A stretch of 64,000 nt of DNA from Sphingopyxis sp. USTB-05. Its GTDB lineage: Bacteria > Pseudomonadota > Alphaproteobacteria > Sphingomonadales > Sphingomonadaceae. The notes under the pieces are model-generated. The model saw only the letters and a list, made by a program, of their open reading frames with translations, was not told the origin of the DNA and did no database searches. The DNA is taken from the NCBI RefSeq assembly GCF_023822045.1, contig NZ_CP084712.1:3286001-3350000 (forward strand). The letters run 5' to 3'. This document shows, piece after piece, positions 16,175 through 25,453 of this stretch. Every line of letters starts with the position of its first letter. Positions within the stretch are counted from its first letter, which is position 1. A program made the translations under genes and the position numbers.

Positions 16175-17790
16175 ACGCGCCGCCCGCGATCTGCCGTCAT
16201 GCTGTGCGTGCCCTTCAGCGCGAGCGAACGCGCCCGGATCGTTTCGACGCTGTGCCAGTTTGCCGTCACTCGCTCGGGTGCGAATTGGACAGTCACATAG
16301 CCCCGATCTGCAGTATTCGCCCATTTGAGTTGCGGCGACGCCCGGCGCAGCGCCGCGACGCGCGTTTCGTCGGAAACGCCGCGGATATAGCTTTCATAGC
16401 CCGGCGACGTGACGCTCTGTCCCGCGATCTCGATCCCCGCCGGCCGGCCATCCTCGGCGAGGTCGAAGGCCCAGGCGTTGTGCGTGTCGCCCGTCAGCGT
16501 GACGAGGTCGGCGTCGGCACGCTGCGCGGCGGCGAGCAAGCGGCTGCGCGCGGCGGGATAACCATCCCATGCGTCGAGGTTGAGCGGCAAGCCCGCCTTC
16601 GCCGCCAGCTGACCGGTTTCCACCCGCCGGCGGACATAGTCAGGCTGTTCACCCGCGAACCAGTCGCGTGTCTCGGGCGGAGTGAACAGCGTGCCCATCA
16701 CGACCTGTTGAGCGCAGACCTGCCAGCGCGTACCCGCCTTGGTCGAAACCGCGAGCCCGTCGAACAGCCATTTCTCCTGTTCGGCGCCGAGCATCTGGCG
16801 CGCGGGGTCGCGATAGCCGGTTTCGGCAAACTGCTTAAGCTTCGCCGCGGCATCGCCGCCCCCTGTGACGATCTCGTCAATTTCGAATTGCCGGTCGCGC
16901 GCCGTCACGCGCGTTTCGGGAAGGAAGATCGTCGCGAGGTCGCCGACCTGATATTGGCGCCAGCGCTTGTCGGCGACGGGCATCCATTCGCGATAGGCGC
17001 GCTCGGCGGCGGCCATGCGCGCGGGCCATTCGCCCTCACCCTCATTGTGATTTTCGGCGCCGCCCTTCCAGACGTCGTTCGCGAATTCATGATCGTCCCA
17101 TTGCGCGATCATCGGAAACATCTGGTGCAACTTCTGGAGGTCGGGGTCGGCACGATAGGCGGCATAGCGCAGCCGATAATCGGCAAGCGCGACGATCTCG
17201 TGCGCGGGCTGGATCTCGCGCCCCGGAAGCGCCTCTTTTGCTGACGGATAGTCGCCCGCCTTATACTCGTAGAGATAATCGCCGACATGCGCGACAAGGT
17301 CGATGTCGCCGCGCGCCGCGGCATGGCCATAGGCGGTGAACCAGCCGAACGGCATGTTCGAACAGGAAAAGAGCGCAAGGTTGAACGCCTTGGTCGATCC
17401 CTGCGGCAGGGTGCGCGTGCGGCCGGTCACCGACTTGGTGCCATCGGGGGCGACGAAGCGATAATGATACCAGCGGCCGGGCTTGAGCCCCTCGACGACC
17501 AGCTTTGCGGTATGATCGCGTTCGCCCGCCGCCACGACGCTGCCGCCCGCGACGACCCTTGAAAAATCCTCACTTTCCGACAGTTCGACGGTCAGCCTTG
17601 TGTCATTCGCCGCCGCATAGCGCGTCCACAACAGCACCGAATGCGCGCCCGGCTCTCCGCTTGCGACGCCGTGGGTAAAGCCCTGCGCCATCGCCGCCTG
17701 TGCCGCGCCGGGCAGCGACAGCGCGGCAAGCCCCGCCGTGCCAAGCTTGATGAGCAAACGGCGATCGATTTCGTTCCACAGCTGATGCAT
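16159..17790 (-). CDS. phoD: PhoD-family alkaline phosphatase
   Basis: 543 residues. The N-terminus has twin arginines before a hydrophobic stretch (DRRLLIKLGTAGLAALSL), a Tat-type export signal, as usual for PhoD. Metal-site motifs include VAHVGDYLYEY, IAQWDDHEFANDVW and LTGDTHNAWAFDL. It should release phosphate from phosphodiesters or monoesters in the periplasm, using calcium and iron. No phosphate-box is obvious upstream. Confidence 0.95.
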   Translation of the reverse strand: MHQLWNEIDRRLLIKLGTAGLAALSLPGAAQAAMAQGFTHGVASGEPGAHSVLLWTRYAAANDTRLTVELSESEDFSRVVAGGSVVAAGERDHTAKLVVEGLKPGRWYHYRFVAPDGTKSVTGRTRTLPQGSTKAFNLALFSCSNMPFGWFTAYGHAAARGDIDLVAHVGDYLYEYKAGDYPSAKEALPGREIQPAHEIVALADYRLRYAAYRADPDLQKLHQMFPMIAQWDDHEFANDVWKGGAENHNEGEGEWPARMAAAERAYREWMPVADKRWRQYQVGDLATIFLPETRVTARDRQFEIDEIVTGGGDAAAKLKQFAETGYRDPARQMLGAEQEKWLFDGLAVSTKAGTRWQVCAQQVVMGTLFTPPETRDWFAGEQPDYVRRRVETGQLAAKAGLPLNLDAWDGYPAARSRLLAAAQRADADLVTLTGDTHNAWAFDLAEDGRPAGIEIAGQSVTSPGYESYIRGVSDETRVAALRRASPQLKWANTADRGYVTVQFAPERVTANWHSVETIRARSLALKGTHSMTADRGRRVYNAA

Positions 17791-17845
17791 CGCATATCCT
17801 CCCGCGTCGCCGGGTCTGTGGCGCGTCTTTGTTACAGATTCGCGC

Positions 17846-18982
17846 CTATCCGCTGATCCCGAGCGCGAGCAGCAGAAGCATGAACCAGATTACCGAAAAC
17901 AGGCTGAAAAAGAGCAGCAGCGCTGCGCGCACAAGCGATCCGAAGCGCGACGAGCGATAGGCGCCGCGAAGCTGGCGATACATATGGAAGGGCACATAGA
18001 GCATCGCAAAGAAAGTCGCGACATCGCCAATGATCGTTAGGTTCAGCAGGCGCACGACGACGAAGAGGAGCAGCATGAAGCTGATCGAGTAGGTGACGAA
18101 AACGAAATGGTCATAGGTGTGAAAGCGCCGGCTGAAAGGAAAGAGCAACCACATGAACGGCAGCGACAGCGGGATCAGCGCCCAGGCGAATTTATAGGCG
18201 TTCGCCTGCAATTTATAGAGGACGAGCGCGGGGTTCGCGAACGCCTTCTTCAGCCCGTGATCGATGAACGGCACCCCGGTATCGATCTTGTTCTGCGAAA
18301 TGAAATCGGCGCTCGTCTTCACCTGCGTGACGGGGTTTTCGAGGACGGGCGGCCCCGCGGCGCGATCGGCAGCGCGTTCGGTCTTGCTGCGGCTGCGCGC
18401 AACGCCAAGATAGTCGGCGCTTTTTTGCAGCACATCGCGTTCGGTCTCCAACTCCCGGCGCTTGTCGGCGGACAGGTCCTTCCGGACCAGCTCGGCGTCG
18501 ACCCGGTCGACCTCGGCCTGCATACTGTCCTTGATCGCGGTCGTGCGCGTCTGTTCGGCCGCCGCCTTGCTCAACCCCTCGCCGACCCCGCCGCCGCTGC
18601 CGACCATCGCGAGCACCGCATAGGTCAGAAAGACGGCGAACAGGAACAGCGCGAGCGGCGAGATGAAGCGCGCGCGTTCACCGTGGATATAGCGACGCGT
18701 CAGGTCGCCGGGCCGCCAACTGAGGAGTGGCAGCGTATTCCAGATCTTGCCTTCGAAATGAAAGATCGCGTGGACGAGGTCGTGTCCGATCGCGCTGAAA
18801 CTGCGATGCACGTCCGCGCGCTGTCCGCAATGATGGCAATGCGAGCCCGCTAGGCTGGTGCCGCAATTCAGACAGCGCAGCGGCGCTTGGCCGTGCGCGG
18901 CACCACCGTGCCCTGGCTCGACCGTATGCCCCGCCAAACCGGCGGTCACCGCCGCCCCGATGCCTTCAATATCCCCGCTCAT
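17846..18982 (-). CDS. DUF3667 membrane protein with N-terminal zinc ribbon
   Basis: 378 residues. A zinc ribbon C-X2-C...C-X2-C (CLNCGTSLAGSHCHHCGQ) is followed by the DUF3667 signature with FHFEGKIWNTL, LSWRPGDLTRRYIHGERARF and then ISPLALFLFAVF. A charged middle region, about 120-220, is probably a coiled coil, and four or so membrane helices close the protein. Function unknown. Start at 18982 places the zinc ribbon at residue 36. It is divergent from proA. Confidence 0.9.
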   Translation of the reverse strand: MSGDIEGIGAAVTAGLAGHTVEPGHGGAAHGQAPLRCLNCGTSLAGSHCHHCGQRADVHRSFSAIGHDLVHAIFHFEGKIWNTLPLLSWRPGDLTRRYIHGERARFISPLALFLFAVFLTYAVLAMVGSGGGVGEGLSKAAAEQTRTTAIKDSMQAEVDRVDAELVRKDLSADKRRELETERDVLQKSADYLGVARSRSKTERAADRAAGPPVLENPVTQVKTSADFISQNKIDTGVPFIDHGLKKAFANPALVLYKLQANAYKFAWALIPLSLPFMWLLFPFSRRFHTYDHFVFVTYSISFMLLLFVVVRLLNLTIIGDVATFFAMLYVPFHMYRQLRGAYRSSRFGSLVRAALLLFFSLFSVIWFMLLLLALGISG

Positions 18983-19061
18983 GACGCCCTGCCTAAAGGC
19001 GCGCGCGGCGGCACGCAACGGGACTTTCGCGGCCCGTGCAAAGCGTGATAGTGGCAGCGCC

Positions 19062-20348
19062 ATGAACGCCGAAGCCCTCACCGCCCCGCCGATGCCCGGC
19101 GATGCCGTCGCCCTGATCGCCGACATGGGCGCGCGTGCGCGCGCCGCGTCGAAAGCGCTCGCGCTCGCGCCGACGGCGAACAAGGCCGCGGGACTGGTTG
19201 CTGCGGCATCGCAAATTCGTGCGCGGGCGGCCGACATTCTGGCCGCCAATGCCGAAGACATGGCCGCTGGACAAAAGAACGGCCTGTCCGGCGCGATGCT
19301 CGACCGGCTGCGGCTCGACGATGGACGGCTGGGCTCTATTGCAGATGCGATCGACGATGTTGCGGCGCTGCCCGACCCCTCGGGCGCCGAGATCGACCGC
19401 GTGACGCGGCCTAACGGTCTGGTGCTGAGTCGCGTGCGCGTGCCGCTCGGCGTTGTCGGCATCATCTATGAAAGCCGCCCCAATGTGACCGCCGATGCGG
19501 CGGCGCTCGGGCTGATGTCCGGCAACGCCGTGATCCTGCGCGGCGGCAGCGAGGCAGCGCATTCGAACCGCGCGATCCACGCGGCGTTCGCGGCGGGGCT
19601 GGTCGAGGTTGGGCTGCCCGCCGATGCGGTGCAGCTCGTCCCGACGCAGGACCGCGCTGCGGTTGGCGCGATGCTTCGCGCGCAGGGACTGATCGACATC
19701 ATCATCCCGCGCGGCGGCAAGGGCCTCGTCGCGCGCGTGCAGGACGAGGCGCGCGTGCCCGTGCTCGCGCATCTCGACGGGATCAACCACCTGTATATCG
19801 ACGGCGCCGCCGATCCCGCAAAAGCGGTCGAGCTTGCGGTCAACGCCAAGATGCGCCGCACCGGCGTCTGCGGCGCGACCGAGACGATCCTGATCGACCG
19901 CGCCTATCCCGCACCGCTCGCCATCATCGAGGCATTGGTGCAGGCGGGTTGCGAAGTGCGCGGCGACAAGGCCGTCGAGGCGCTGAGCCCGCATGTCGAC
20001 GCCGCATCGGCCGGCGACTGGGACACCGAATATCTCGACGCGATCGTATCGATCGCCATGGTCGACGGACTTTCCGGCGCACTAGCACATATCGACGCGC
20101 ATTCGAGCAAGCACACCGACGCGATCGTCACCGAGGATGCCGCGACCGCCGAGCGTTTCCTCACCGGCGTCGACAGCGCGATCGTGATGCACAATGCCTC
20201 GACGCAATTCGCCGACGGCGGTGAATTCGGCCTCGGCGCCGAAATCGGCATCGCCACCGGCCGCCTCCACGCCCGCGGGCCCGTCGCGCTCGAAGGGCTG
20301 ACGACCTATAAATGGTTGGTACGTGGGACGGGGCAGGTCCGGCGTTGA
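19062..20348 (+). CDS. proA: Gamma-glutamyl phosphate reductase
   Basis: 428 residues. It reduces gamma-glutamyl phosphate to the semialdehyde with NADPH, the second step of proline synthesis. The catalytic Cys270 sits in RRTGVCGATETIL, and GVVGIIYESRPNVT and IIPRGGKGL are family motifs. It heads a tightly packed run; its stop overlaps a TTG start of the next gene. No proB is in the window. Confidence 0.97.
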   Translation: MNAEALTAPPMPGDAVALIADMGARARAASKALALAPTANKAAGLVAAASQIRARAADILAANAEDMAAGQKNGLSGAMLDRLRLDDGRLGSIADAIDDVAALPDPSGAEIDRVTRPNGLVLSRVRVPLGVVGIIYESRPNVTADAAALGLMSGNAVILRGGSEAAHSNRAIHAAFAAGLVEVGLPADAVQLVPTQDRAAVGAMLRAQGLIDIIIPRGGKGLVARVQDEARVPVLAHLDGINHLYIDGAADPAKAVELAVNAKMRRTGVCGATETILIDRAYPAPLAIIEALVQAGCEVRGDKAVEALSPHVDAASAGDWDTEYLDAIVSIAMVDGLSGALAHIDAHSSKHTDAIVTEDAATAERFLTGVDSAIVMHNASTQFADGGEFGLGAEIGIATGRLHARGPVALEGLTTYKWLVRGTGQVRR

Positions 20349-20692
20349 CGGCGACCAAACGCCTGTGGCGTCCCGTCGGCCCCAAGGAACTCGCGCTGAT
20401 CGCCGCCAGCGGCATGCGCGAGTTCCCGCCAAGGCTTCCCGAACAACCGATTTTCTATCCGGTCACCACATTCGACTATGCGGTGAAAATCGCTCGTGAC
20501 TGGAACGTCCCCGCGTCGGGATCCGGTTTTGTCACCGAGTTCGACGTCGCGACCGACTATCTCGCCGGCTACAAGATCGAGCAAGCGGGCGGGCACGCAC
20601 ATGAAGAATACTGGATTCCGGCGGAAAAATTGCCTGCGTTCAATGAAGCGATCGTCGGCCATATCCGAGTGGTGAAATCATTCCCCGAATGA
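20345..20692 (+). CDS. Small conserved protein (misnamed ADP-ribosylation/crystallin J1 family)
   Basis: 115 residues if it starts at the TTG (20345-20347) that overlaps the proA stop as TTGA. It reads RLWRPVGPKELALIAASG, then PRLPEQPIFYPV and ARDWN, then HAHEEYWIPAEKLPAFN. I recall this pattern from small proteins annotated as crystallin J1-like, which are not proven ADP-ribosylhydrolases. The in-frame ATG at 20312 lies inside proA. Function unknown. Its stop overlaps the nadD start (ATGA). Confidence 0.75.
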   Translation: MTATKRLWRPVGPKELALIAASGMREFPPRLPEQPIFYPVTTFDYAVKIARDWNVPASGSGFVTEFDVATDYLAGYKIEQAGGHAHEEYWIPAEKLPAFNEAIVGHIRVVKSFPE

Positions 20693-21342
20693 TCCCCACC
20701 GGCCTCCTCGGCGGCAGCTTCAATCCGGCGCATGGCGGCCATCGCGCGATCAGTTTGAATGCGATCGATGCGCTGGGGCTCGACGAGCTCTGGTGGCTGG
20801 TCTCTCCCGGCAATCCGCTGAAGCCCAAGGTGGGAATGGCGTCACTCCCTGCGCGCCTCGGTTCGGCGCAGCACATGGCGCAGCGGTCGCCGATTCGGGC
20901 GACGGCAATCGAGGCCGAACTCGGCACGCGCTACACGATCGATACGCTCAAAAAGCTCGTCCGGCGTTACCCGAACCGGCAGTTCATCTGGATCATGGGG
21001 GCCGACAATCTGGTCCAACTGCCCCAATGGCGCGACTGGCGGGGGATCGCCCGACTCATGCCGATTGCGGTTATCGCGCGTCCGGGCTATAATGACCGCG
21101 CCCATGCAAGACGTGCGATGGGTTGGCTTCGGCGCTTCGTCCGGCCCGTGGACCAGAAATTGCATTGGACGGACTGGAGACCGCCCGCCCTCGTGTTCCT
21201 GCGATTTTCGCCCGATGTGCGATCCGCAACTGCGATACGGCAGGCCAACCCCCGCTGGTTCGAACGCTATGAAGGCCGCGCAATGCGCGACCCGCTAACG
21301 CGTTCGCGGCTTGTGGACACGAACAGGAAAGGACGCATTTGA
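20689..21342 (+). CDS. nadD: Nicotinate-nucleotide adenylyltransferase
   Basis: 217 residues. It joins ATP and nicotinate mononucleotide to form deamido-NAD. The nucleotidyltransferase signature GGSFNPAHGGH is at residues 8-18, and SPDVRSATAIR near the end corresponds to the second ATP-binding motif. Start overlaps the previous stop; end overlaps rsfS. nadD-rsfS-rlmH is a widely kept gene order. Confidence 0.96.
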   Translation: MIPTGLLGGSFNPAHGGHRAISLNAIDALGLDELWWLVSPGNPLKPKVGMASLPARLGSAQHMAQRSPIRATAIEAELGTRYTIDTLKKLVRRYPNRQFIWIMGADNLVQLPQWRDWRGIARLMPIAVIARPGYNDRAHARRAMGWLRRFVRPVDQKLHWTDWRPPALVFLRFSPDVRSATAIRQANPRWFERYEGRAMRDPLTRSRLVDTNRKGRI

Positions 21343-21749
21343 TCTCCGCAACCCAGGATGCCGCCAATGGCGCCGCATCCGCCCAAAAGTCTTCGGACGC
21401 CAGCGTGGATACGCTCCACGCGCTGATCCTCCACCAACTGGATGAGGACCAGGCCCAGGAAACCATCTCCATCCCGCTTGCCGGTAAAAGCAGCATCGCC
21501 GATCATATGGTGATCGCGAGCGGCCGGTCGACGCGCCATGTCTCGGCCATCGCCGAGAAACTTGCGCAGCGTATCAAGCAGGAAGCGGGCCGCCAGGTTC
21601 GCGTCGAGGGACTGCCCAATGCCGATTGGGTGCTGCTCGATGCGGGCGACGTCATCGTCCACCTGTTCCGCCCCGAGGTCCGTAGCTTCTACAACCTCGA
21701 ACGCATGTGGTCGTTCGGCGACGCGCCGCCGGTTGCCGCCGCAAATTGA
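21339..21749 (+). CDS. rsfS: Ribosome silencing factor RsfS
   Basis: 136 residues. It binds ribosomal protein L14 and stops the subunits joining under starvation. Family features are SIADHMVIASGRSTRHVSAIAE and GLPNADWVLLDAGDVIVHLF, ending near YNLERMW. The best start is TTG at 21339, which overlaps the nadD stop and follows a GAAAGGA ribosome site. No ATG gives a full domain. Confidence 0.93.
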   Translation: MISATQDAANGAASAQKSSDASVDTLHALILHQLDEDQAQETISIPLAGKSSIADHMVIASGRSTRHVSAIAEKLAQRIKQEAGRQVRVEGLPNADWVLLDAGDVIVHLFRPEVRSFYNLERMWSFGDAPPVAAAN

Positions 21750-21782
21750 CGTCCGCCCCGCCTACCGGCTAGGCGGACGCTC

Positions 21783-22211
21783 ATGTTGCTGCACATCATC
21801 GCGCGCGGGCGCATCGGGCGCGGGCCCGAGGCCGAGCTGGTCGAGCGCTATATGAAGCGCGTGACCTGGGCGCAGAAAATTTCGGAGCTTCCCGATACGG
21901 GCGGCCGCATGCCAGCTGCCGCCGACAACAGCCGCACTGTCCTGCTCGACGAGGGGGGCGACCAGATGTCGTCGCTCGAATTCGCGAGACTGCTCGAAAA
22001 ATGGCGCGATGGTGGCGTCCGCGAGGCACGCTTTTGCCTCGGCGCTGCCGACGGTTTCACACCCGAGGAGCGCGAGGGCGCCGACAAGGTCATTGCCTTT
22101 GGCCGCGCGACCTGGCCGCATCTGATGGCGCGCGCGATGCTCGCCGAACAATTGTGGCGCGCGACGAGCATCGTCGCCGGCCACCCCTATCACCGCGAGG
22201 GTCGCCAATGA
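21783..22211 (+). CDS. rlmH: 23S rRNA pseudouridine(1915) N3-methyltransferase
   Basis: 142 residues of the SPOUT fold. It methylates pseudouridine 1915 in helix 69. VLLDEGGDQMSSLEFA, CLGAADGFTPEE and the knot region AMLAEQLWRATSIVAGHPYHR match RlmH. A 7-bp hairpin GTCCGCC/GGCGGAC (21751-21778) lies directly before the ATG, which has no clear Shine-Dalgarno. The stop overlaps the next start (ATGA). Confidence 0.96.
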   Translation: MLLHIIARGRIGRGPEAELVERYMKRVTWAQKISELPDTGGRMPAAADNSRTVLLDEGGDQMSSLEFARLLEKWRDGGVREARFCLGAADGFTPEEREGADKVIAFGRATWPHLMARAMLAEQLWRATSIVAGHPYHREGRQ

Positions 22212-23422
22212 GGCGCGCCCTTTCAGCCATCGCGATGGCGGGCGTGTTCGCGGGCGGGGCGCTCGCGCTGGCGCAGAGCGACATTTTCGATCCGCAAGCG
22301 ATCGCCGCGCGCGAGCGTACGCAGTTGATCGATGCCAAGCAGCAATCGGCGGCCGCTATGGCGCGCAGCGCGCTGCTCGAACGACAGGCCGTGGCGGCGA
22401 ACAGTGAAGCCGACCGGCTGAAAAAGCGTAGCGCCGCGCTCGCCGCGCGCATCCAGTCTGCCGAGGCTGATATCAGCGCGGGCGAAGCGCGCGTCGCGCT
22501 CGTCACCCGCCGCCTGTCGGCACAGCGCGCCCGGCTTGCTCAGCAACAACAGCCCCTGCTCGAACTCGCCGCCTCGCTCCAGCAACTCAGCCGCCAGCCG
22601 CCGGTGAGCGTGCTCGCGCAGCCCGGCTCGCTTACCGACATGGTGCACGCACGCGCCGTGATCGACGCCGCGATGCCGGTGATCGAGCGCCGGACCGCCG
22701 GCGCGCGGCACGAACTCGCGATGCTGCAGACGGTGCGACGGCAACAGGCCGTAGCGCTGAAGTCGCTCTCGGCCAGCAAGGCGCAACTCGCACAGCGCCG
22801 CGATGCGCTGACGCGGCTCGAAAATGAAGGCCGGCTGCGCTCGCGCGAGCTGATGAGCAGCGCGCAGCTAGAGGCCGACCGCGCATTGGGGCTTGGTGAG
22901 AAGGCGCGCGATATTGTCGACCTGATGGACTCTCTCGAAGCCGACAGTGCGGTTCGCGCCGAGCTTGCGCAGCTCGCGGGCCCGCTGCCGCGTCCACGCA
23001 ATCCGGAAGGCAGCATCGTGAATGCAGCGCCCCCGGCGGAGGCAGAGGCCGACCTTGCCCAGGGCGCCTATCGCTTGCCCGTCGTCGGACGCATCGTCGC
23101 GGGACTGGGGGAAGTCAATGAAAGCGGCGTGCGATCGCGCGGTGTCACCATCGCCGCGCGTCCGGGTGGGCAGGTCGTCGCCCCAGCGCCCGGCCGCGTC
23201 AGCTTTGCAGGCGACTATCGCGGCTATGGCAAGATCGTGATCATCGACCATGGCGGCGGCTGGGTGTCGTTGCTGACCGGCATGATCGCGCTGTCGGTCG
23301 GGGTTGGCGACACGCTCGATGCCGGCGCGCCGGTCGGCCGCGCGGGATCCGACGACAGCCGCATCACCGTCGAGCTGCGTCGCGCCGGGCGTCCGGTCGA
23401 TATCGTCGCGATGATCGGCTGA
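22208..23422 (+). CDS. EnvC-like murein hydrolase activator
   Basis: 404 residues. A signal peptide (1-22) leads to a long coiled coil (about 30-240) and a C-terminal LytM/M23 fold (about 290-400). The M23 zinc ligands are largely lost: the first His/Asp pair reads GVTI and the HXH position reads RITVE, although IDHGGG is kept. EnvC activates amidases at the septum rather than cutting murein itself, so this degeneracy fits. ATG overlaps the rlmH stop. Confidence 0.88.
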   Translation: MRRALSAIAMAGVFAGGALALAQSDIFDPQAIAARERTQLIDAKQQSAAAMARSALLERQAVAANSEADRLKKRSAALAARIQSAEADISAGEARVALVTRRLSAQRARLAQQQQPLLELAASLQQLSRQPPVSVLAQPGSLTDMVHARAVIDAAMPVIERRTAGARHELAMLQTVRRQQAVALKSLSASKAQLAQRRDALTRLENEGRLRSRELMSSAQLEADRALGLGEKARDIVDLMDSLEADSAVRAELAQLAGPLPRPRNPEGSIVNAAPPAEAEADLAQGAYRLPVVGRIVAGLGEVNESGVRSRGVTIAARPGGQVVAPAPGRVSFAGDYRGYGKIVIIDHGGGWVSLLTGMIALSVGVGDTLDAGAPVGRAGSDDSRITVELRRAGRPVDIVAMIG

Positions 23423-23556
23423 CCCGCGGCGTTAATCGCCCATTATGCTGCATTTCGGTAGAGCGATGCCGTGCTTGACGCCCGCAGATTTGCGTAGGAG
23501 GATGGCGCGCTGGGGATTATAAGGCGGGATTGCTCTCGCGTGACTGAAAGACGCCC

Positions 23557-24957
23557 ATGACCGAATCGACCAAGACCACCTCGTCTCCCCGGCGCCGTTT
23601 CGCCCTGTGGCAGGGCGCTGCCGCGCTCTCGACGCTGGCGCTCGTCCCGCTGGCGACCGGCGCGATGGCAACCGTCGATTCGAAGACGCAGGAAGAAATT
23701 TCGCGCTTCATGGACGTCTATCTCGAGGTCAAATCCAACTATGTCGAACAGGTCGACGATTCGAAGCTGATCGAGGGCGCAATCAACGGCATGCTCGCCA
23801 GCCTCGATCCGCATTCAGGTTATCTCGACGCGCGCGGCTTTTCGAACCTGCGCACCCAGACAGACGGCGAATATGGCGGGCTCGGCCTGTCGGTGACGAT
23901 GGAAGACGGCGTGGTCAAGGTCATCGCGCCGACCGCCGACACCCCGGCCGCCAGGGCGGGAATCAAGGCGGGCGACTATATCACGCATATCAACAAGGAA
24001 CTGATCTTCGGCCTGACTTTGGACGAGGCGGTCGAACAGATGCGCGGCAAGCCCGGAACCAAGATCGACGTCACCGTCGTTCGCGAAGGTCAGGACAAGC
24101 CGATCGAGATGTCGCTGACGCGCGAAATCATCGACCTGAAGCCCGTGAAATGGGAAGTCAGCGGCGATGTCGGCGTGCTCACCGTCTCCAGCTTCTCGGC
24201 TGACGCGACGACCGACCTCAAGGCCGCGATGATGGCGGTCGAAAAATCGCTCGGCAAGAAACCGCGCGGCTGGATCCTCGACCTCCGCTCGAACCCGGGC
24301 GGGTTGCTGGACGAAGCCGTCGGTATCAGCGACCTGTTCCTCGAACGCGGCGAGATCGTTTCGCAGCGCGGCCGCAAAAAGGGCGATATCGAACGCTATT
24401 TCGCCGAACCCGGCGATCTGGCCGGCGGTGCGCCGGTCGTCGTGCTGATCGACTCGGGCTCGGCCTCGGCGTCCGAAATCGTCGCGGGCGCGCTGCAGGA
24501 CCAGCATCGTGCGGTCGTGATGGGCGAACGCAGCTTCGGCAAGGGATCGGTGCAGACCGTCTTGCCGCTGACCGACACCACCGCGCTCCGCCTGACCACC
24601 GCGCGCTACTACACGCCGTCGGGTCGCAGCGTACAGGAAGGCGGTATCGAGCCTGATATCCGCGTGCCGCAGATTTCGGACCCCGACTATGCCTCGCGTC
24701 CGAAGTTCCGCGAAAGCGACCTGCGCCGTCACCTGATCAACGAGAAAAAGGTCGACAACGGCCTGCTCGAAAAGGACGAAAAGGCCGACCCGCGCTTCAC
24801 CGCGACCGCCGCCGAGCTTAAGGAAAAGGGCATCGAGGACTTCCAGCTTCACTATGCGCTGCAGACGATCGGACGGATCAACGCGGCCACGCCGCGCATG
24901 GCGCAAAGCGGAAAGGCCCCGGTGAAGCCCGCCGCCAAGCCCACCGCGCGCAACTAA
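23557..24957 (+). CDS. ctpA: S41 family C-terminal processing peptidase
   Basis: 466 residues with an N-terminal signal or anchor (about 18-38), a PDZ domain (GYLDARG to about 180) and the S41 core. The catalytic residues are Ser304 (SASASEI), Lys329 (GKGSVQ) and Gln333, with the spacing of Tsp. It probably trims periplasmic proteins such as murein-enzyme regulators, which suits the EnvC-like neighbour. It is separated from that gene by 134 bases. Confidence 0.95.
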   Translation: MTESTKTTSSPRRRFALWQGAAALSTLALVPLATGAMATVDSKTQEEISRFMDVYLEVKSNYVEQVDDSKLIEGAINGMLASLDPHSGYLDARGFSNLRTQTDGEYGGLGLSVTMEDGVVKVIAPTADTPAARAGIKAGDYITHINKELIFGLTLDEAVEQMRGKPGTKIDVTVVREGQDKPIEMSLTREIIDLKPVKWEVSGDVGVLTVSSFSADATTDLKAAMMAVEKSLGKKPRGWILDLRSNPGGLLDEAVGISDLFLERGEIVSQRGRKKGDIERYFAEPGDLAGGAPVVVLIDSGSASASEIVAGALQDQHRAVVMGERSFGKGSVQTVLPLTDTTALRLTTARYYTPSGRSVQEGGIEPDIRVPQISDPDYASRPKFRESDLRRHLINEKKVDNGLLEKDEKADPRFTATAAELKEKGIEDFQLHYALQTIGRINAATPRMAQSGKAPVKPAAKPTARN

Positions 24958-24970
24958 GGGACGTGCGGAC

Positions 24971-25453
24971 ATGCTGAAATCGCGCCTCGCCGCGCCCTTC
25001 GTCGCGTTCCTCGCGCCGCTGCTGCTCTATGGCGGCGCGCTCGTATCGCAATATGGCTTTGGCCTGCACCCTTGCGAGATGTGCTACTGGCAGCGTTGGC
25101 CGCATCAGGCGGCGATCGTGCTGGCGCTGCTCGCGCTGTTGCTCCGCAGCAATGACAAGGCGATGCGCGCGCTCACCCTGCTGGCGGCCGTCGCAATTGC
25201 CGTCAGCGGCGCGATCGGCATTTTCCATGCCGGGGTCGAATATGGCTTCTGGGAAGGCATCACGACCTGCGCGACCGGCGCCAGCGGCCCCGTGTCGCTC
25301 GATTCGATCATGAACGCCCCGCTGATCCGCTGCGACACCGCGCAATGGACGCTGCTGGGCATCTCGCTCGCGGGTTTCAACGCGATCTTCTCGGCTTGCG
25401 CGGCGGCACTCGTCTTGACCTTGCTGCGCCGGAAGACCACATCGGCGGCATGA
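24971..25453 (+). CDS. dsbB: Disulfide bond formation protein B
   Basis: 160 residues with four membrane helices. The two redox pairs are Cys35/Cys38 (HPCEMCYWQRW) and Cys100/Cys121. DsbB passes electrons from DsbA to ubiquinone. It starts 13 bases after ctpA, and its stop overlaps the start of coq7, which makes ubiquinone, its electron acceptor. Confidence 0.95.
   Translation: MLKSRLAAPFVAFLAPLLLYGGALVSQYGFGLHPCEMCYWQRWPHQAAIVLALLALLLRSNDKAMRALTLLAAVAIAVSGAIGIFHAGVEYGFWEGITTCATGASGPVSLDSIMNAPLIRCDTAQWTLLGISLAGFNAIFSACAAALVLTLLRRKTTSAA

Noticed and set aside
23432..23446. TTAA-N7-TTAT near ctpA as a CtrA box
   Set aside because: The second half is off consensus, there is no GANTC site close by, and it is 110 bases from the start; too weak.
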